DNA of 64,000 nucleotides, taken from Limnothrix sp. FACHB-406. GTDB lineage: Bacteria > Cyanobacteriota > Cyanobacteriia > CACIAM-69d. Below are positions 1-8,809 of the stretch, piece by piece. Below the pieces are notes generated by a model, which was not told the origin of the DNA, did no database searches, and was given only the letters and a program-made list of their open reading frames with translations. The DNA lies in contig NZ_JACJSP010000015.1 in assembly GCF_014698235.1 (NCBI RefSeq), forward strand, positions 42,084 through 106,083. Direction: 5' to 3'. A program made the position numbers and the translations under genes. Within the stretch, counting starts at the first letter, position 1. Each line of letters opens with the position of its first letter.

Positions 1-155
1 CCCGTGCCCCGATCGCCAACGATCAACACACCCCCAATCTTGGGGTCAATGACGTTGAGCATCAACGCCAACTTCATTTCTTCTTGACCGACGATCGCCG
101 TGAAGGGAAACACGGGCCGGCGGCGGGTTTCGGAACTGACAACGGTTGCGGTCAC
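1..155 (-). CDS. chlI: Magnesium chelatase ATPase subunit I, N-terminal part, with an apparent frameshift
   Basis: ChlI is the AAA+ motor subunit of magnesium chelatase, which inserts Mg into protoporphyrin IX for chlorophyll. On the minus strand a GTG at 155 opens [17 protein letters not shown]; after a one-base frame change near 105-108 the reading continues [20 protein letters not shown] and ends in GDRGTG, the start of the Walker A loop, at the window edge. Residues on both sides match the usual ChlI N-terminus, so one base appears to be missing in a short C run (GGG on the plus strand, 105-107). Because the gene is essential for chlorophyll synthesis, a sequence error is at least as likely as a real mutation. 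The only ATG in the second frame, at 77, would remove conserved residues. The 3' part lies outside the window. Confidence 0.85.
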   Translation of the reverse strand, partial: MTATVVSSETRRRPVFPFTAIVGQEEMKLALMLNVIDPKIGGVLIVGDRGT

Positions 156-340
156 GGGCGTTTCAGGTAAGGTCGATTTTGAAGGGTTGGATCTTATGGG
201 ATCAAACTTGGGCGGGCCCTTGCGGCCGGCCGTCTTTCATTTTGCCATAGGGGTTGCGCTCCCAACGGGCGATCGGCCCGTTGGGGGAGGCTGATACCAT
301 GGACTGGTAACTTTTCAAAAATTTCGGCAAGGGCTGGGCT

Positions 341-1408
341 GTGGCTGCAACTTCATCTCCTTGGGTCTCGGTGGCACGCATGGTGGAAGAGCTGCTCTAC
401 TCAACTCGCCACCGGGCCACCCTGGGCCCGGCGGCACGGGGCCCAGCGGCCCGACGGGGGCGATCATCGCGCCCGGCCGGCTCGCCGCTGAATTCTCAAC
501 CCAGTCGCCCCCAGCCGGCTCGGCGCGATTCGCTGGATGATCCTTGGGCCGATGACCCCGATCGCTACGTGGATGAATATGCGAATCGATATGTTGATCG
601 TGTCGATGATCATGTCGATCGCCCCGTAGACCAGTTGGGCGATCGATCCCTCAATCGCCGGCCACGCCCCAGCCACCATCCCCGTAAAACACGCCTCCGC
701 CATCGCTACGCGGCCCGATCGATCATTACCCGGCGTTGGTTGCCTTGGGTTGCCGGTGGTAGCCTGCTCCTGCTGTCGGATTGGCAGCTAGGATCCGCCG
801 CTGCGGCCGGTGGGGCCGTGGTTTGGCTGGTCTACCGTACCGAGCCGCGCCATTGGCAAGCCCTCGATCGACAGATTCAAGGTTGGTTGCGAGAACTGAA
901 CCGGGGCGAAAACGGCAAGCTGACCCTGGCCCTGGTGGGCGGTGGTGCAGCCATGCTGAGTACCTATGTGGCCGCGGCCGTCTTGGGAGAATCGACCGGC
1001 TGGTTGGGGGCGGCTACGGTGCTTCAAGGGTTTGGAACCCTGGGCGCATTGGCCCTGCTGGTGCGCCACTGGTTCGGCCAACCCACGATCGAGCATGATC
1101 GCCTCTTCCATCGGGCGATCGAGCGATTGAGCGATCGCGATCCCCTTTCCCAACTGGCCGCCGCCCGCCAACTGGGCCATCTGGCCGATCGGGGGCACTT
1201 GGATGCCACCCAAACCCGCACCGCCGCCGACTGTGTGCGGTTGCTGTTGCAACAGGGGTGCGATCGCCCCGTCCATGAAGCCGCTTGGGATACCTTGGCG
1301 GTGCTCGAACCGGTGGGCGCAGAACCCGGAACCGCCCGATCGGGACGATCAACCCAACCCGTTTTGGTGCGCTTGCCTCGGGTCACGGTTCGATCGCGCC
1401 AACCCTAA
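341..1408 (+). CDS. Armadillo-type fold membrane protein, cyanobacterial, unknown function
   Basis: The predicted protein has 355 residues. The first ~130 are basic, low-complexity and rich in Arg, Asp and Pro. Hydrophobic segments follow around residues 135-165 (WVAGGSLLLL onward) and 195-245, and the C-terminus (about 255-330) is helical and HEAT/armadillo-like (LSQLAAARQLGHLADRG). This arrangement matches a family usually annotated in cyanobacteria as armadillo-type fold-containing protein. The function is not known; a membrane-anchored scaffold is a guess. The GTG at 341 has an AAGGG about 7 nt upstream. An in-frame ATG at 380 is an alternative and would lose 13 residues. It is transcribed away from chlI. 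Confidence 0.7.
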   Translation: MAATSSPWVSVARMVEELLYSTRHRATLGPAARGPAARRGRSSRPAGSPLNSQPSRPQPARRDSLDDPWADDPDRYVDEYANRYVDRVDDHVDRPVDQLGDRSLNRRPRPSHHPRKTRLRHRYAARSIITRRWLPWVAGGSLLLLSDWQLGSAAAAGGAVVWLVYRTEPRHWQALDRQIQGWLRELNRGENGKLTLALVGGGAAMLSTYVAAAVLGESTGWLGAATVLQGFGTLGALALLVRHWFGQPTIEHDRLFHRAIERLSDRDPLSQLAAARQLGHLADRGHLDATQTRTAADCVRLLLQQGCDRPVHEAAWDTLAVLEPVGAEPGTARSGRSTQPVLVRLPRVTVRSRQP

Positions 1409-1688
1409 TTCCCAGCGACCAAGCTGATGGGATCGGGGTGGAAGTTTCCCGGGTGTAACAGCGAATTCTTGAGAAAACTAGAAAATTTGAGAAAATTGCA
1501 CCTGGTTCGTGTTTAAGGTTTCATGGGCTACCGTTTCCTGAAGATCGCGGCCAGCCCACATTGGCAGTCGATCGCAACCAGTTAAGATAGAAATACCAAC
1601 TTCCATCGGGGTCACCTTCAATCGCGTTGCCAGGGTGCAACAAGCGCACGCGATTCCCGAGTTCTAAGCCTTGCACCAAAGGAGGCCT

Positions 1689-1934
1689 ATGCTTCAAGAC
1701 CCTAGAGCCGTCCGCCACTTTCAAAAAATCGCCGATACGATCGCTGAACTGTGGAATCGGGGCTACCGCTTTGACGATATGCGGATGTACCTTGACGGTT
1801 ACTTGGCAGCCCTGCGTTATACCGAGTCCTTGGAAGCGTTTTCGATTAATCGTCTCGAAGAGGAAGCCACGCGCTATCTCTACGACCCATCCAACTACGA
1901 TATGGTGCAACCTCAGCCGGATTTGGTTGAATAG
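1689..1934 (+). CDS. DUF6761-type conserved cyanobacterial small protein
   Basis: This is an 81-residue soluble protein with the pattern AELWNRGYRFDDMRMYLDGYLAALRYT followed by INRLEEEATRYLYD, which I recognise as the cyanobacterial family DUF6761; its function is unknown. I chose the ATG at 1689 because an almost perfect AAAGGAGG lies at 1678-1685, three bases before it. A TTG at 1671 is in frame but has no such site. It has no close operon partner: the flanking genes are about 280 and 635 bp away. Confidence 0.75.
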   Translation: MLQDPRAVRHFQKIADTIAELWNRGYRFDDMRMYLDGYLAALRYTESLEAFSINRLEEEATRYLYDPSNYDMVQPQPDLVE

Positions 1935-2569
1935 CGCCGCTGACCGCGCTCCAATGTCACGATCCAATGTATTTGATGATTTGATGGGTGATTTGATCAG
2001 TGATTGGATTGTTGCAGTCACGTTCTCAGGAGATTGTTCCTAATCACGTTACTGGCATCATATTCCCCTCAAATCTTTTGCAACTTCCCTTTTGCAACTT
2101 CTCTCAATCGATTGTCAGTCAAATTAGGTGTTCAAATTCAGTTTTTCATCTCTTGTTGACTCGAGAACTCGATAACCCAAGTCATTGGGTTCATAGAAAT
2201 AAGCGTGCTGCTTTCGTAGTCAAGTGATGTTTCAGCCCATGGGACTGAAATCAGGTTGGCTCAAGAATCTGGAGTAACAAGTTTCTCCTTGTCCTTGCTC
2301 TAGCATGGTGTTTTTAAAAATTGGTAGACTGATTGGGGCATCCTATGCAAAATGGGGATCCTGGTCAGTTTTTTTGTGGGCTGAATGAAAATTTGGTGAG
2401 TCCAGCTAGCTGCTTGTTTATGAAGTGGCTAACCGTTGGATTTTGATGACTTGACTTTGATGGCTTGATTTTGATGGCTTGATTGGGGTGGCTTGATTTT
2501 GATTGCTAAATTTTGATGGCTTGATCGGGGTGGTTTGATTTGGGTGGCTTAAGCAGGAAGACAAAGCGC
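1935..2569. other. Gene-free region with imperfect repeats
   Basis: I see no credible gene here. The left half is AT-richer and contains an imperfect TTGATGATTTGATGGG-type repetition around 1970-2000 and a short inverted repeat, TTTCAG with CTGAAA, at about 2230-2250. The right end is an eight-unit tandem repeat listed separately. Confidence 0.5.
2445..2556. repeat. Tandem repeat, eight imperfect 14-bp units
   Basis: Eight consecutive 14-bp units start at 2445, 2459, 2473, 2487, 2501, 2515, 2529 and 2543, with GATGGCTTGATTTT as a typical unit. The period is constant while the units have diverged at several positions, so it is not a recent expansion. It ends 13 bp before the ATG of the following acetyltransferase gene. 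Confidence 0.9.
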
Positions 2570-3043
2570 ATGGATGTGGTGACCTTAAAACCAGCCCGAT
2601 CGCCCGATCGGGATTTGGTGCTGCCCTTAATTAGTCAGCTTTATGAGCATGAGTCCATTGAATTTGCGCTCGATCGGGTGGGGCCCGCGCTCGATCGGCT
2701 CCTGGCCCAACCGGATTGGGGCACGGTGCTTTTGATTCAGCCGGAAAGTGATCCCCAGCCCGATCGCCCCTCCATTGCCGGTTATGCCTTGTTGGCCTAC
2801 CTTTACAGCCTCGAATTTGGCGGGATGGTGGCGCTGCTCGATGAGTTGTGGATTAGCGAAGCCTGGCGCGGCCAAGGGCTAGGGCGCAAAACCATGACGG
2901 CGATCGAGCAGTTCTGTGGCGATCGCGGGCTGGTGGCCCTGCGGTTGGAAGTGGGCAAAACGAACACAGTTGCCCGATCGCTCTATCAATCCTTGGGGTT
3001 CCAGGATCTCGATCGCGACTTTTGGACCAAGCGCCTCGGCTGA
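2570..3043 (+). CDS. GNAT family N-acetyltransferase
   Basis: The protein has 157 residues. It carries a GNAT core: a beta-strand ending in LLDELWISEAWRGQGLG, where RGQGLG is the acetyl-CoA pyrophosphate-binding motif (A), then the motif B helix VARSLYQSLGFQDLDRDFWTKRLG. The substrate cannot be told from sequence; amines or protein N-termini are possible. The ATG at 2570 is preferred over an upstream TTG (2540) because the latter would translate part of the tandem repeat. An AGGA lies at about 2555-2558. A second, unrelated GNAT gene follows 91 bp downstream in the same direction. Confidence 0.85.
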   Translation: MDVVTLKPARSPDRDLVLPLISQLYEHESIEFALDRVGPALDRLLAQPDWGTVLLIQPESDPQPDRPSIAGYALLAYLYSLEFGGMVALLDELWISEAWRGQGLGRKTMTAIEQFCGDRGLVALRLEVGKTNTVARSLYQSLGFQDLDRDFWTKRLG

Positions 3044-3094
3044 GGGCCGGGCTGAAGCGGTCTGTTTTCGGACTGCCGCACCATCCCTAGCTAC

Positions 3095-3140
3095 TGTTGA
3101 TTCGCCCTGTTGATTCGCCCTGTGATGTAGCCCTGTGATT
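3095..3140. repeat. Three-unit 13-bp tandem repeat running into a start codon
   Basis: TGTTGATTCGCCC occurs at 3095-3107 and 3108-3120, followed by the diverged unit TGTGATGTAGCCC at 3121-3133. A fourth partial unit contains the GTG start codon (3135) of the next gene. Confidence 0.85.
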
Positions 3141-3647
3141 TCCATCGACAATCCCCAACCGGCCACCGTCCAGATCCGATCGGCCCAGCCTGCGGATGTG
3201 GCGGCCCTCTTTCACCTGATTGAAGCCCTGGCCGCCTACGAAAAACTCAGCCACCAGGTCACCGGTTCCCCGGAAGCCCTGCGATCGCACCTGTTTGGCG
3301 ATCGACCCTTTGCCGAATCCCTGGTGGCCGAAGCCCAGCCCACAGCGGGCGGCGCGGCCAGCATCGTCGGAATGGCGCTGTTTTTCTATAACTATTCAAC
3401 TTTTCTGACCCGGCCGGGCTTGTATCTCGAAGATCTGTTTGTGTTGCCGGCCTATCGGGGCCAGGGTTTGGGGAAAGGACTCTTGCAGGCGGTGATCGAT
3501 CGGGCCAAATCGCAACAGTGCGGGCGGGTGGAGTGGAGCGTGCTGGACTGGAATGCTCCGGCGATCGCGTTTTATGAGCACATGGGCGCAACGGTTTTGC
3601 CCGACTGGCGAATTTGTCGGGTGCTGTTGCCTGAAGCGATCGCCTGA
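3135..3647 (+). CDS. GNAT acetyltransferase of the spermidine/diamine acetyltransferase-like group
   Basis: This is a 170-residue GNAT protein. The N-terminal IEALAAYEKLSHQVTGSPEALR segment, YLEDLFVLPAYRGQGLGKGLL (acetyl-CoA loop RGQGLG) and NAPAIAFYEHMGA are typical of the SSAT/thialysine acetyltransferase group, so a polyamine or aminated amino acid is the likely substrate. That assignment is by family, not proven. The start is a GTG at 3135 inside a short tandem repeat, and I see no clear Shine-Dalgarno. It converges on the uracil-DNA glycosylase gene. Confidence 0.8.
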   Translation: MISIDNPQPATVQIRSAQPADVAALFHLIEALAAYEKLSHQVTGSPEALRSHLFGDRPFAESLVAEAQPTAGGAASIVGMALFFYNYSTFLTRPGLYLEDLFVLPAYRGQGLGKGLLQAVIDRAKSQQCGRVEWSVLDWNAPAIAFYEHMGATVLPDWRICRVLLPEAIA

Positions 3648-3697
3648 CAATCTGCTCACCAGCTTGCCCCGGCAAATTGTCTCGAGCGATCGGCCAA

Positions 3698-4444
3698 TTA
3701 GTCCTGAATCTCAATGGGCGATCGACCCAAAAATTCATCCAGCTTGGCCCGCACCACCTGAATGTCTTGCCACATCAGCCATTTGGGGCTGCCCTTCTCT
3801 CTCGACTGATTTCGCAACAGGTAAGCGGGATGGAAAATGGGCATACAAAGCCGCCCTTCCCATTCCAGCCACTGGCCCCGAATTTTGGTGATCCCATCCT
3901 TGCGACCGGTCACGCCGCGCACCGCCGTGGCTCCGGTCAGCAAGATAATTTTCGGATCCACTAACCGAATCTGCTCCATCAGGTAGGGCCGGCAGGCCGC
4001 CGCTTCCTCGGGGGTGGGGGTGCGGTTGCCGGGCGGCCGACAGCGCACCACGTTGCAGATATAGACTTCCGTGGCCAGGTCAATGCGCACGGATTCCAGG
4101 ATTTTTTCGAGCAACTGTCCCGATCGCCCCACAAAGGGCAACCCGGTTTCGTCCTCCGTTTGGCCCGGCCCTTCGCCAATGATCATGATCGGGGCCGTGG
4201 GCAATCCGCGACCGACCACCACATTGGTGCGACCGCCGGCCAGTTCGCAACGCTGGCATTGGCGGCAATGGGCAAACAGCGCTTCAAGGCTGTTGTAGGT
4301 TCCCGGTGGAATGGGTTGCCGACCGTCTAGGGGAATCCGTTCGAGGTCGATCGCGGGCGGAGGTGGGGGGGCCGGCGGTGCAATGCCCCCAAAATCGAAC
4401 AGACTAATTTGCTCGCTCACGGGATCAGTGGCGGACACGATCAA
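3698..4444 (-). CDS. udg: Uracil-DNA glycosylase, family 4 (iron-sulfur)
   Basis: The enzyme removes uracil from DNA at the start of base excision repair. The ~248-residue protein shows the family 4 layout: first cysteine pair CRQCQRC, catalytic-site motif GEGPGQTEDETGLPFVGRSGQLL, second cysteine pair in CNVVRCRPPGNRTPTPEEAAAC (4Fe-4S ligands), and the C-terminal HPAYLLRN loop. The N-terminal ~50 residues are Pro-rich and not conserved. The start is either TTG 4444 or GTG 4438; an AGGAAG lies at 4449-4454. Two and a half copies of a 14-bp repeat lie just upstream. Confidence 0.9.
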   Translation of the reverse strand: MIVSATDPVSEQISLFDFGGIAPPAPPPPPAIDLERIPLDGRQPIPPGTYNSLEALFAHCRQCQRCELAGGRTNVVVGRGLPTAPIMIIGEGPGQTEDETGLPFVGRSGQLLEKILESVRIDLATEVYICNVVRCRPPGNRTPTPEEAAACRPYLMEQIRLVDPKIILLTGATAVRGVTGRKDGITKIRGQWLEWEGRLCMPIFHPAYLLRNQSREKGSPKWLMWQDIQVVRAKLDEFLGRSPIEIQD

Positions 4445-4460
4445 ACAACTTCCTTTTTCT

Positions 4461-4500
4461 TCCGGTGGCTAGAGTCCGGTGGCTAGAGTCCGGTGGCAAC
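4461..4500. repeat. 14-bp tandem repeat, 2.9 units
   Basis: TCCGGTGGCTAGAG is present identically at 4461-4474 and 4475-4488, followed by a truncated TCCGGTGGCAAC. The repeat fills most of the short gap between the start of the glycosylase gene and the stop of the downstream-lying minus-strand gene. Confidence 0.95.
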
Positions 4501-4523
4501 CCGTTTTTGTTGGTCGGGCTGAC

Positions 4524-5600
4524 CTAGACGGCAGCGGGTTCCATTCCCAGGCGGGCCAGCAGTCGATCGAGATCGAAATGCTCACCCATCAAGTGGCGGA
4601 TGCATTGAATTTTAATCGGTTCCTGCAAACGCACTTGCCCAAAGGCCCGATCGACAATTTCCACCGTGGTCAACGTGTCCAGATCCACCGTCAGCACCGG
4701 AACTTCCAACTCTTCGGCGCGGGCGATGATTGTCGGATCCGGCGGCACTTGCCCCGTCAGAATCAAGCAATGGGTTGAGGTTTCCAGGGCTGCGAATTGA
4801 ATATCTGCCCGATCGCCCCCGGTCACCACGGCCATGTTGTTGCCCTTGCGGAAATACTTGAGGGCCGAATTCACGTTCATGGCCCCGATCTTCAGGTCTT
4901 CCACCATCAGTTCCAGGCGATCGCGGCAACAGAGCACTTCCGCATCCAGTTGGCGCACCAGTTCACCCACGCTGACACTCCGCAGCAGGGAGTTGCGCGG
5001 CAGCAGCCCCAAAACGGGAATGCCTTGGGACTCTAAAAATGGCCGCGCCACACCGTTCACCGCGTCCAGTTCCTTGGCAGGCAAACGGTTCAGCACCACG
5101 CCCGCCAGCCGATCGCCCAGCAGCTCCCGAGCGGCCATCAGCCGATCGACCGTCAGGGTGGGTTCATAGGAACAAACCAGCAACACAGACGCATCCAGCG
5201 TTCGCGCCGCTTGGGCCATGGATAGTTCAAACAAACTGCCCTCTTGCAAGGAGGCGGGCCCCTCCATCAGCACCAACTCAGCGCTGGTGTTGCCATAATC
5301 CTCCAGCAAGGCGCTGTAGTTGGTGGGGTCTTCCCCTTGCAACCGCTTGAGCACCGCATCGGAGGTTAGTTGTACCAGCGTCGGCAGCAGTCGATCGCTC
5401 GGGAGGTTCAATGTCTCGCGGATCAGCCGCACATCCGCATCTTCGCCATCCGTGGCCGTCATCAGGCCACCGAGCGGCTTCCCGTAACCGATCTTGATGT
5501 CCTTGGTGGCCAACAGATGAGCCAGCCCTAGCAATACCGCTGATTTGCCGCTGTACTCTTCCGTAGAACCGACGATCAAATGCCTGGGACGAAACGGCAC
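4524..5600 (-). CDS. BioD-like/DRTGG phosphotransacetylase-family protein
   Basis: The 358-residue protein has two parts. Residues 1-~205 are a P-loop, BioD/AAA_26-like domain (IVGSTEEYSGKSAVLLGLA, later VLLVCSYEPTLTVDRLMAARELL). Residues ~215-330 are a DRTGG domain (MNVNSALKYFR, then VVTGGDRADIQFAAL). This is the N-terminal architecture of long Pta enzymes, but the phosphotransacetylase catalytic domain is absent, so the usual label phosphotransacetylase family protein overstates the function. A regulatory or nucleotide-binding role is an inference. The GTG at 5600 has AGGAG at 5608-5612. Confidence 0.75.
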   Translation of the reverse strand: MPFRPRHLIVGSTEEYSGKSAVLLGLAHLLATKDIKIGYGKPLGGLMTATDGEDADVRLIRETLNLPSDRLLPTLVQLTSDAVLKRLQGEDPTNYSALLEDYGNTSAELVLMEGPASLQEGSLFELSMAQAARTLDASVLLVCSYEPTLTVDRLMAARELLGDRLAGVVLNRLPAKELDAVNGVARPFLESQGIPVLGLLPRNSLLRSVSVGELVRQLDAEVLCCRDRLELMVEDLKIGAMNVNSALKYFRKGNNMAVVTGGDRADIQFAALETSTHCLILTGQVPPDPTIIARAEELEVPVLTVDLDTLTTVEIVDRAFGQVRLQEPIKIQCIRHLMGEHFDLDRLLARLGMEPAAV

Positions 5601-6570
5601 GCTAAAACTCCTGTGTTGTGCAACAAACTGGGGCGAAATGAACCGTCTGCGGTTGGGGGAAATCGGTTGAAATCGGGGAACCGTAGCTCGATCGAAGGGC
5701 GATCGAAAAGGTTAGCGATCGTTGGCAGAACCGGCGGGGGTCTCTCGCTGCGTCACAGACCCGTTCAACAGATCCATCGGCCTTTGCGAGGGGGAAACTC
5801 CGCAACCCAGAACCGTGGGCGGTCTTCAGTATTCAGAACGTGATTCAGAACGTGAATTGACTTTCAGATGTCGTCAGATTTGAGGGGCGATTTTCAGGTG
5901 CGATCGACCCATCAAATCTGGAGGGATACCAGACATAGCAATCCTGTTAATGCAATTAAATCATTAATGTGTATTGCAGCGATTGCAACTGTCCATTACA
6001 CCTGGTATGGAAGAGTAACGATTGTAACAAGTTGTTAGGGATTGTTTCCGCAGTTTTGCGCCCTGAGTCCCGGTGGGCTGAGGTGTTTGGGGATCGCTCT
6101 GCCGGGTCTGAGAATGGGTTTGGAAACCGACGGCCGGCCGCCGATGTGACCTGATCGCCCCTCTAGGGTTAATCATTCCCAAAATTTCCCGCCCATGGGC
6201 AGCTTCGAAGCAACCCAATTCAGGGTTTCCCGAACGATTTGGCGGACGATGGGGCTAAAGGGGGCATTATGCGATCGTTTCCTAACATTACCAAAAAAAT
6301 AATGCCTGATTTAATGCCTGATTTCGGTTGAATGCCGAACTTACTGTTGAGCCTGATGCGGGATTTGGTTCTGGAATTTGGTTCTGGGATTTGATTTCGG
6401 TCTGATTTTGATTTGGCCAAAGCCTGATCGGGTTTCGCTGGTCAGAGGCTGAAGAGTGGATCTAACCAGCGATCGCCCCAATCTAAGGGCTAATTCAAGG
6501 CCCGATCTAGGGGCCAGACCGAAGGGCCCAGCAAGGGCCGATCGGGAGGAATATTTTAGCTCGCTTGATC
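5601..6570. other. Long gene-free region
   Basis: I find no credible coding region in this ~970 bp. Notable are a perfect 13-bp palindrome, TAACAAGTTGTTA, at 6025-6037; an AT-rich promoter-like zone around 5950-5990; and a low-complexity tract at about 6295-6420 built from short TGATTT/TTTGGTTCTG repetitions (12-13 bp). Any of the ORFs here would be translated from these repeats, which argues against them. Confidence 0.5.
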
Positions 6571-6945
6571 CTATTCCAAATGGCTCAGAAGCTTGCGATA
6601 AAAGGCCTTTGAAAAATCCGTCACCCGCGTTTTTTTATAGTCAATTAACACATCAATTAGAAAGCTAATAAATTCAAAATTAGCCATGGACACTTCGTAG
6701 CTTAATTCTGCATTGCCATCAAACTGAATTCGACAGCGGGTTAGGTCGGCCGGCAGGGTGGAAACACGCCAGGTGGCCACAAAGGGAATATCGTCACCGC
6801 CTTCAATGCGACGTTTACCTTCGATCGATCCCTTTTGGTATAGCCCGATCGCAAAGGGCAACACGTTGCGTTTTGCGCCCTGATAGTAGGGCAGATAAAC
6901 GCCAACGGCTCCCTTAGCAGCCGGTTCTAGTTTGTCCAACGACAT
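6571..6945 (-). CDS. Conserved hypothetical protein
   Basis: The 124-residue protein begins MSLDKLEPAAKG. It has no signal peptide or membrane segment and is predicted to be compact and mixed alpha/beta (VGVYLPYYQGAK, then VATWRVSTLPADL, then a helical C-terminus SFLIDVLIDYKKTRVTDF). I do not recognise the family. The ATG at 6945 is supported by AGGAGG at 6955-6960, nine bases upstream. The ORF runs further upstream, but without such a site. Confidence 0.65.
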   Translation of the reverse strand: MSLDKLEPAAKGAVGVYLPYYQGAKRNVLPFAIGLYQKGSIEGKRRIEGGDDIPFVATWRVSTLPADLTRCRIQFDGNAELSYEVSMANFEFISFLIDVLIDYKKTRVTDFSKAFYRKLLSHLE

Positions 6946-7279
6946 GTGGCGTGGCCTCCTGTGGCCCGTGAGAGGATGACGAGACGATGGGGGGTGGTGA
7001 CAGTATTGGGGCGATCGCGCCGTGGCCGTCAACCATCGGCAATTGCCGTATTTGCCATTATTGCCAAGCCAGACCCCTTCAACAAGGGGCGTTGGGGTCT
7101 CAAGAACTCCTCAAAAACTCCTCAAGAATGTCGTAAGAATACCGTTGATTCACCGGGCCCAAACTGCACCAATTGGTAGGATGGATCGCTTGCGTGATTT
7201 GGCCGCAAGCGGTCTAATGCTAGGGAAGATTGCCGTTGATTAACCCCAACTCATTACTTGCACCATCTTCCTGAATCAT

Positions 7280-8776
7280 ATGACGGAACCACTTCTTGAC
7301 CGGGATGCTCTCGATCGAACCACGGCGGAATCGGGCGACCAGTGGGATTGGAGCGGTGGCCTCGAAGGGCGGCGGCGCAAGGCGGCCACCGCTCTCTTCG
7401 CCCTCTGGTCCACGGTGGTGATGTTGCACTATGCGGCTTGGGGGCCGGCCTTTGTGTGGGTGGTGACGGTGTTGGCGGGGGCCTATGTGCTGCGGGTGAT
7501 GGCGGCTCCTCAGGCGGCGGTGACCGCGCGATCGACCGACCAACGCGCGGCGATCGCCCCAGATCTTTCCCGATCGCCGGTTGCTTGGGCGGCGGATGCT
7601 TGGCCTTCGGTGGCGGTGTTGGTGTCAGCCAAGGATGAGGAAGCGGTGATTGGGGCGCTGGTGAAACGCCTCTGCGCGATCGACTATCCAGCCGATCGCT
7701 ACGAAGTTTGGATTATTGACGACGGCAGCAGCGATCGCACGCCCCAGGTGTTGCAACAACTGCAAACGGTTTATCCGCAATTGCGCGTTTTGCGGCGGCC
7801 GCCGGGGGCCGGGGGCGGCAAGTCCGGCGCGTTGAATGCGGCTGTGGCCCAGGCTCGGGGCGAAATTCTGGTGGTGTTTGACGCGGATGCTCAAATGCAG
7901 CCGGATCTATTGCGGCAGGTGGTTCCAGTTTTTGCCCGATCGAGCGTTGGCGCGGTGCAGTTGCGCAAGGCGATTGTGCAAGCGGAAGCCCTTGATGTTC
8001 ATCCCGATCGCGACAACTTTTGGATTCGAGGTCAGCAGGCAGAAATGGCCCTCGACAGCCACCTCCAAGGACAACGGGCCCGCTTGGGTGGCGTGGGTGA
8101 GCTGCGGGGCAATGGTGAATTTATTCGGCGTGCTGCCCTCGAACAATGCGGCGGATTCAACGAAGCCACCATTACCGACGACTTGGATTTGGCCGTGCGG
8201 CTGCACCTGAACGGTTGGGATATTGAATGCTTAATGTTCCCGGCGGTTTTGGAAGAGGGTGTGACCCGCCTCAAGGCCCTGTGGCATCAGCGGAACCGCT
8301 GGGCCGAAGGGGGCTACCAACGCTATCTCGACTATTGGCGGGCGATCGCCGGGAATCGCGGTGGAGCTGCCAAAACCTTGGATTTAGCCGTGTTTTTGCT
8401 ATTCCAATACCTCGTTCCCCAAATGATTGTGGCTGACTGGGTTGTGGCCGGCATTCGGGGCGATGGACCCGTGCTGACTCCGCTGGCTACGGCGGGGCTG
8501 TTGCTCTCGGCCTTGGGGATGGTTTTGGGGTTGCGATTGGTGGCGGCGGGCACCGAATCTCCCACCCATTGGGGCGATCGCCTGGTCAGTTGGTTGCGCA
8601 CCCTCAGCAAAACCGCCTTGGGTTTGGTGTATATGCTGCACTGGTTCCCCGTCATTGCCAGCATGGGTTTGCGGATTGCGGTGCGGCCCAAGCAGTTGAA
8701 ATGGGTGAAAACGGCCCACGCCGGTTCCGGGGAACTGGCGATCGAGCTAGATGATCTCGACTCCGACCATTCCTAG
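7280..8776 (+). CDS. Glycosyltransferase family 2, probable beta-monoglucosyldiacylglycerol synthase
   Basis: This is a 498-residue membrane GT2 enzyme. One or two membrane segments lie at ~35-75. The catalytic domain (~110-350) has the DDG triad element WIIDDGSSDRTP, the metal-binding FDADAQ, the acceptor-site TDDLDL and HQRNRWAEGGYQRY (the QxxRW-type motif). C-terminal membrane segments lie around 375-465. The overall pattern resembles cyanobacterial MgdA (Sll1377-type), which glucosylates diacylglycerol as the first step to galactolipids, but other processive GT2 enzymes share the motifs. The ATG at 7280 lacks a clear Shine-Dalgarno. The modA gene follows after 33 bp. Confidence 0.8.
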   Translation: MTEPLLDRDALDRTTAESGDQWDWSGGLEGRRRKAATALFALWSTVVMLHYAAWGPAFVWVVTVLAGAYVLRVMAAPQAAVTARSTDQRAAIAPDLSRSPVAWAADAWPSVAVLVSAKDEEAVIGALVKRLCAIDYPADRYEVWIIDDGSSDRTPQVLQQLQTVYPQLRVLRRPPGAGGGKSGALNAAVAQARGEILVVFDADAQMQPDLLRQVVPVFARSSVGAVQLRKAIVQAEALDVHPDRDNFWIRGQQAEMALDSHLQGQRARLGGVGELRGNGEFIRRAALEQCGGFNEATITDDLDLAVRLHLNGWDIECLMFPAVLEEGVTRLKALWHQRNRWAEGGYQRYLDYWRAIAGNRGGAAKTLDLAVFLLFQYLVPQMIVADWVVAGIRGDGPVLTPLATAGLLLSALGMVLGLRLVAAGTESPTHWGDRLVSWLRTLSKTALGLVYMLHWFPVIASMGLRIAVRPKQLKWVKTAHAGSGELAIELDDLDSDHS

Positions 8777-8809
8777 GCAGCGCACTAAGGGCGCACTTAA
8801 AGAGGGCAT

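Noticed and set aside
2000..2227. 75-codon ORF downstream of the DUF6761 gene
   Set aside because: AT-rich intergenic composition, no ribosome site and no protein-like pattern.
2445..2556. CRISPR-like array
   Set aside because: Units are contiguous with no spacers and no cas genes are in the window; it is a simple tandem repeat. The same holds for the other repeats listed.
5969..6420. Several 60-85-codon ORFs in the 5601-6570 gap
   Set aside because: They translate low-complexity repeats or have no start signal; no conserved features.
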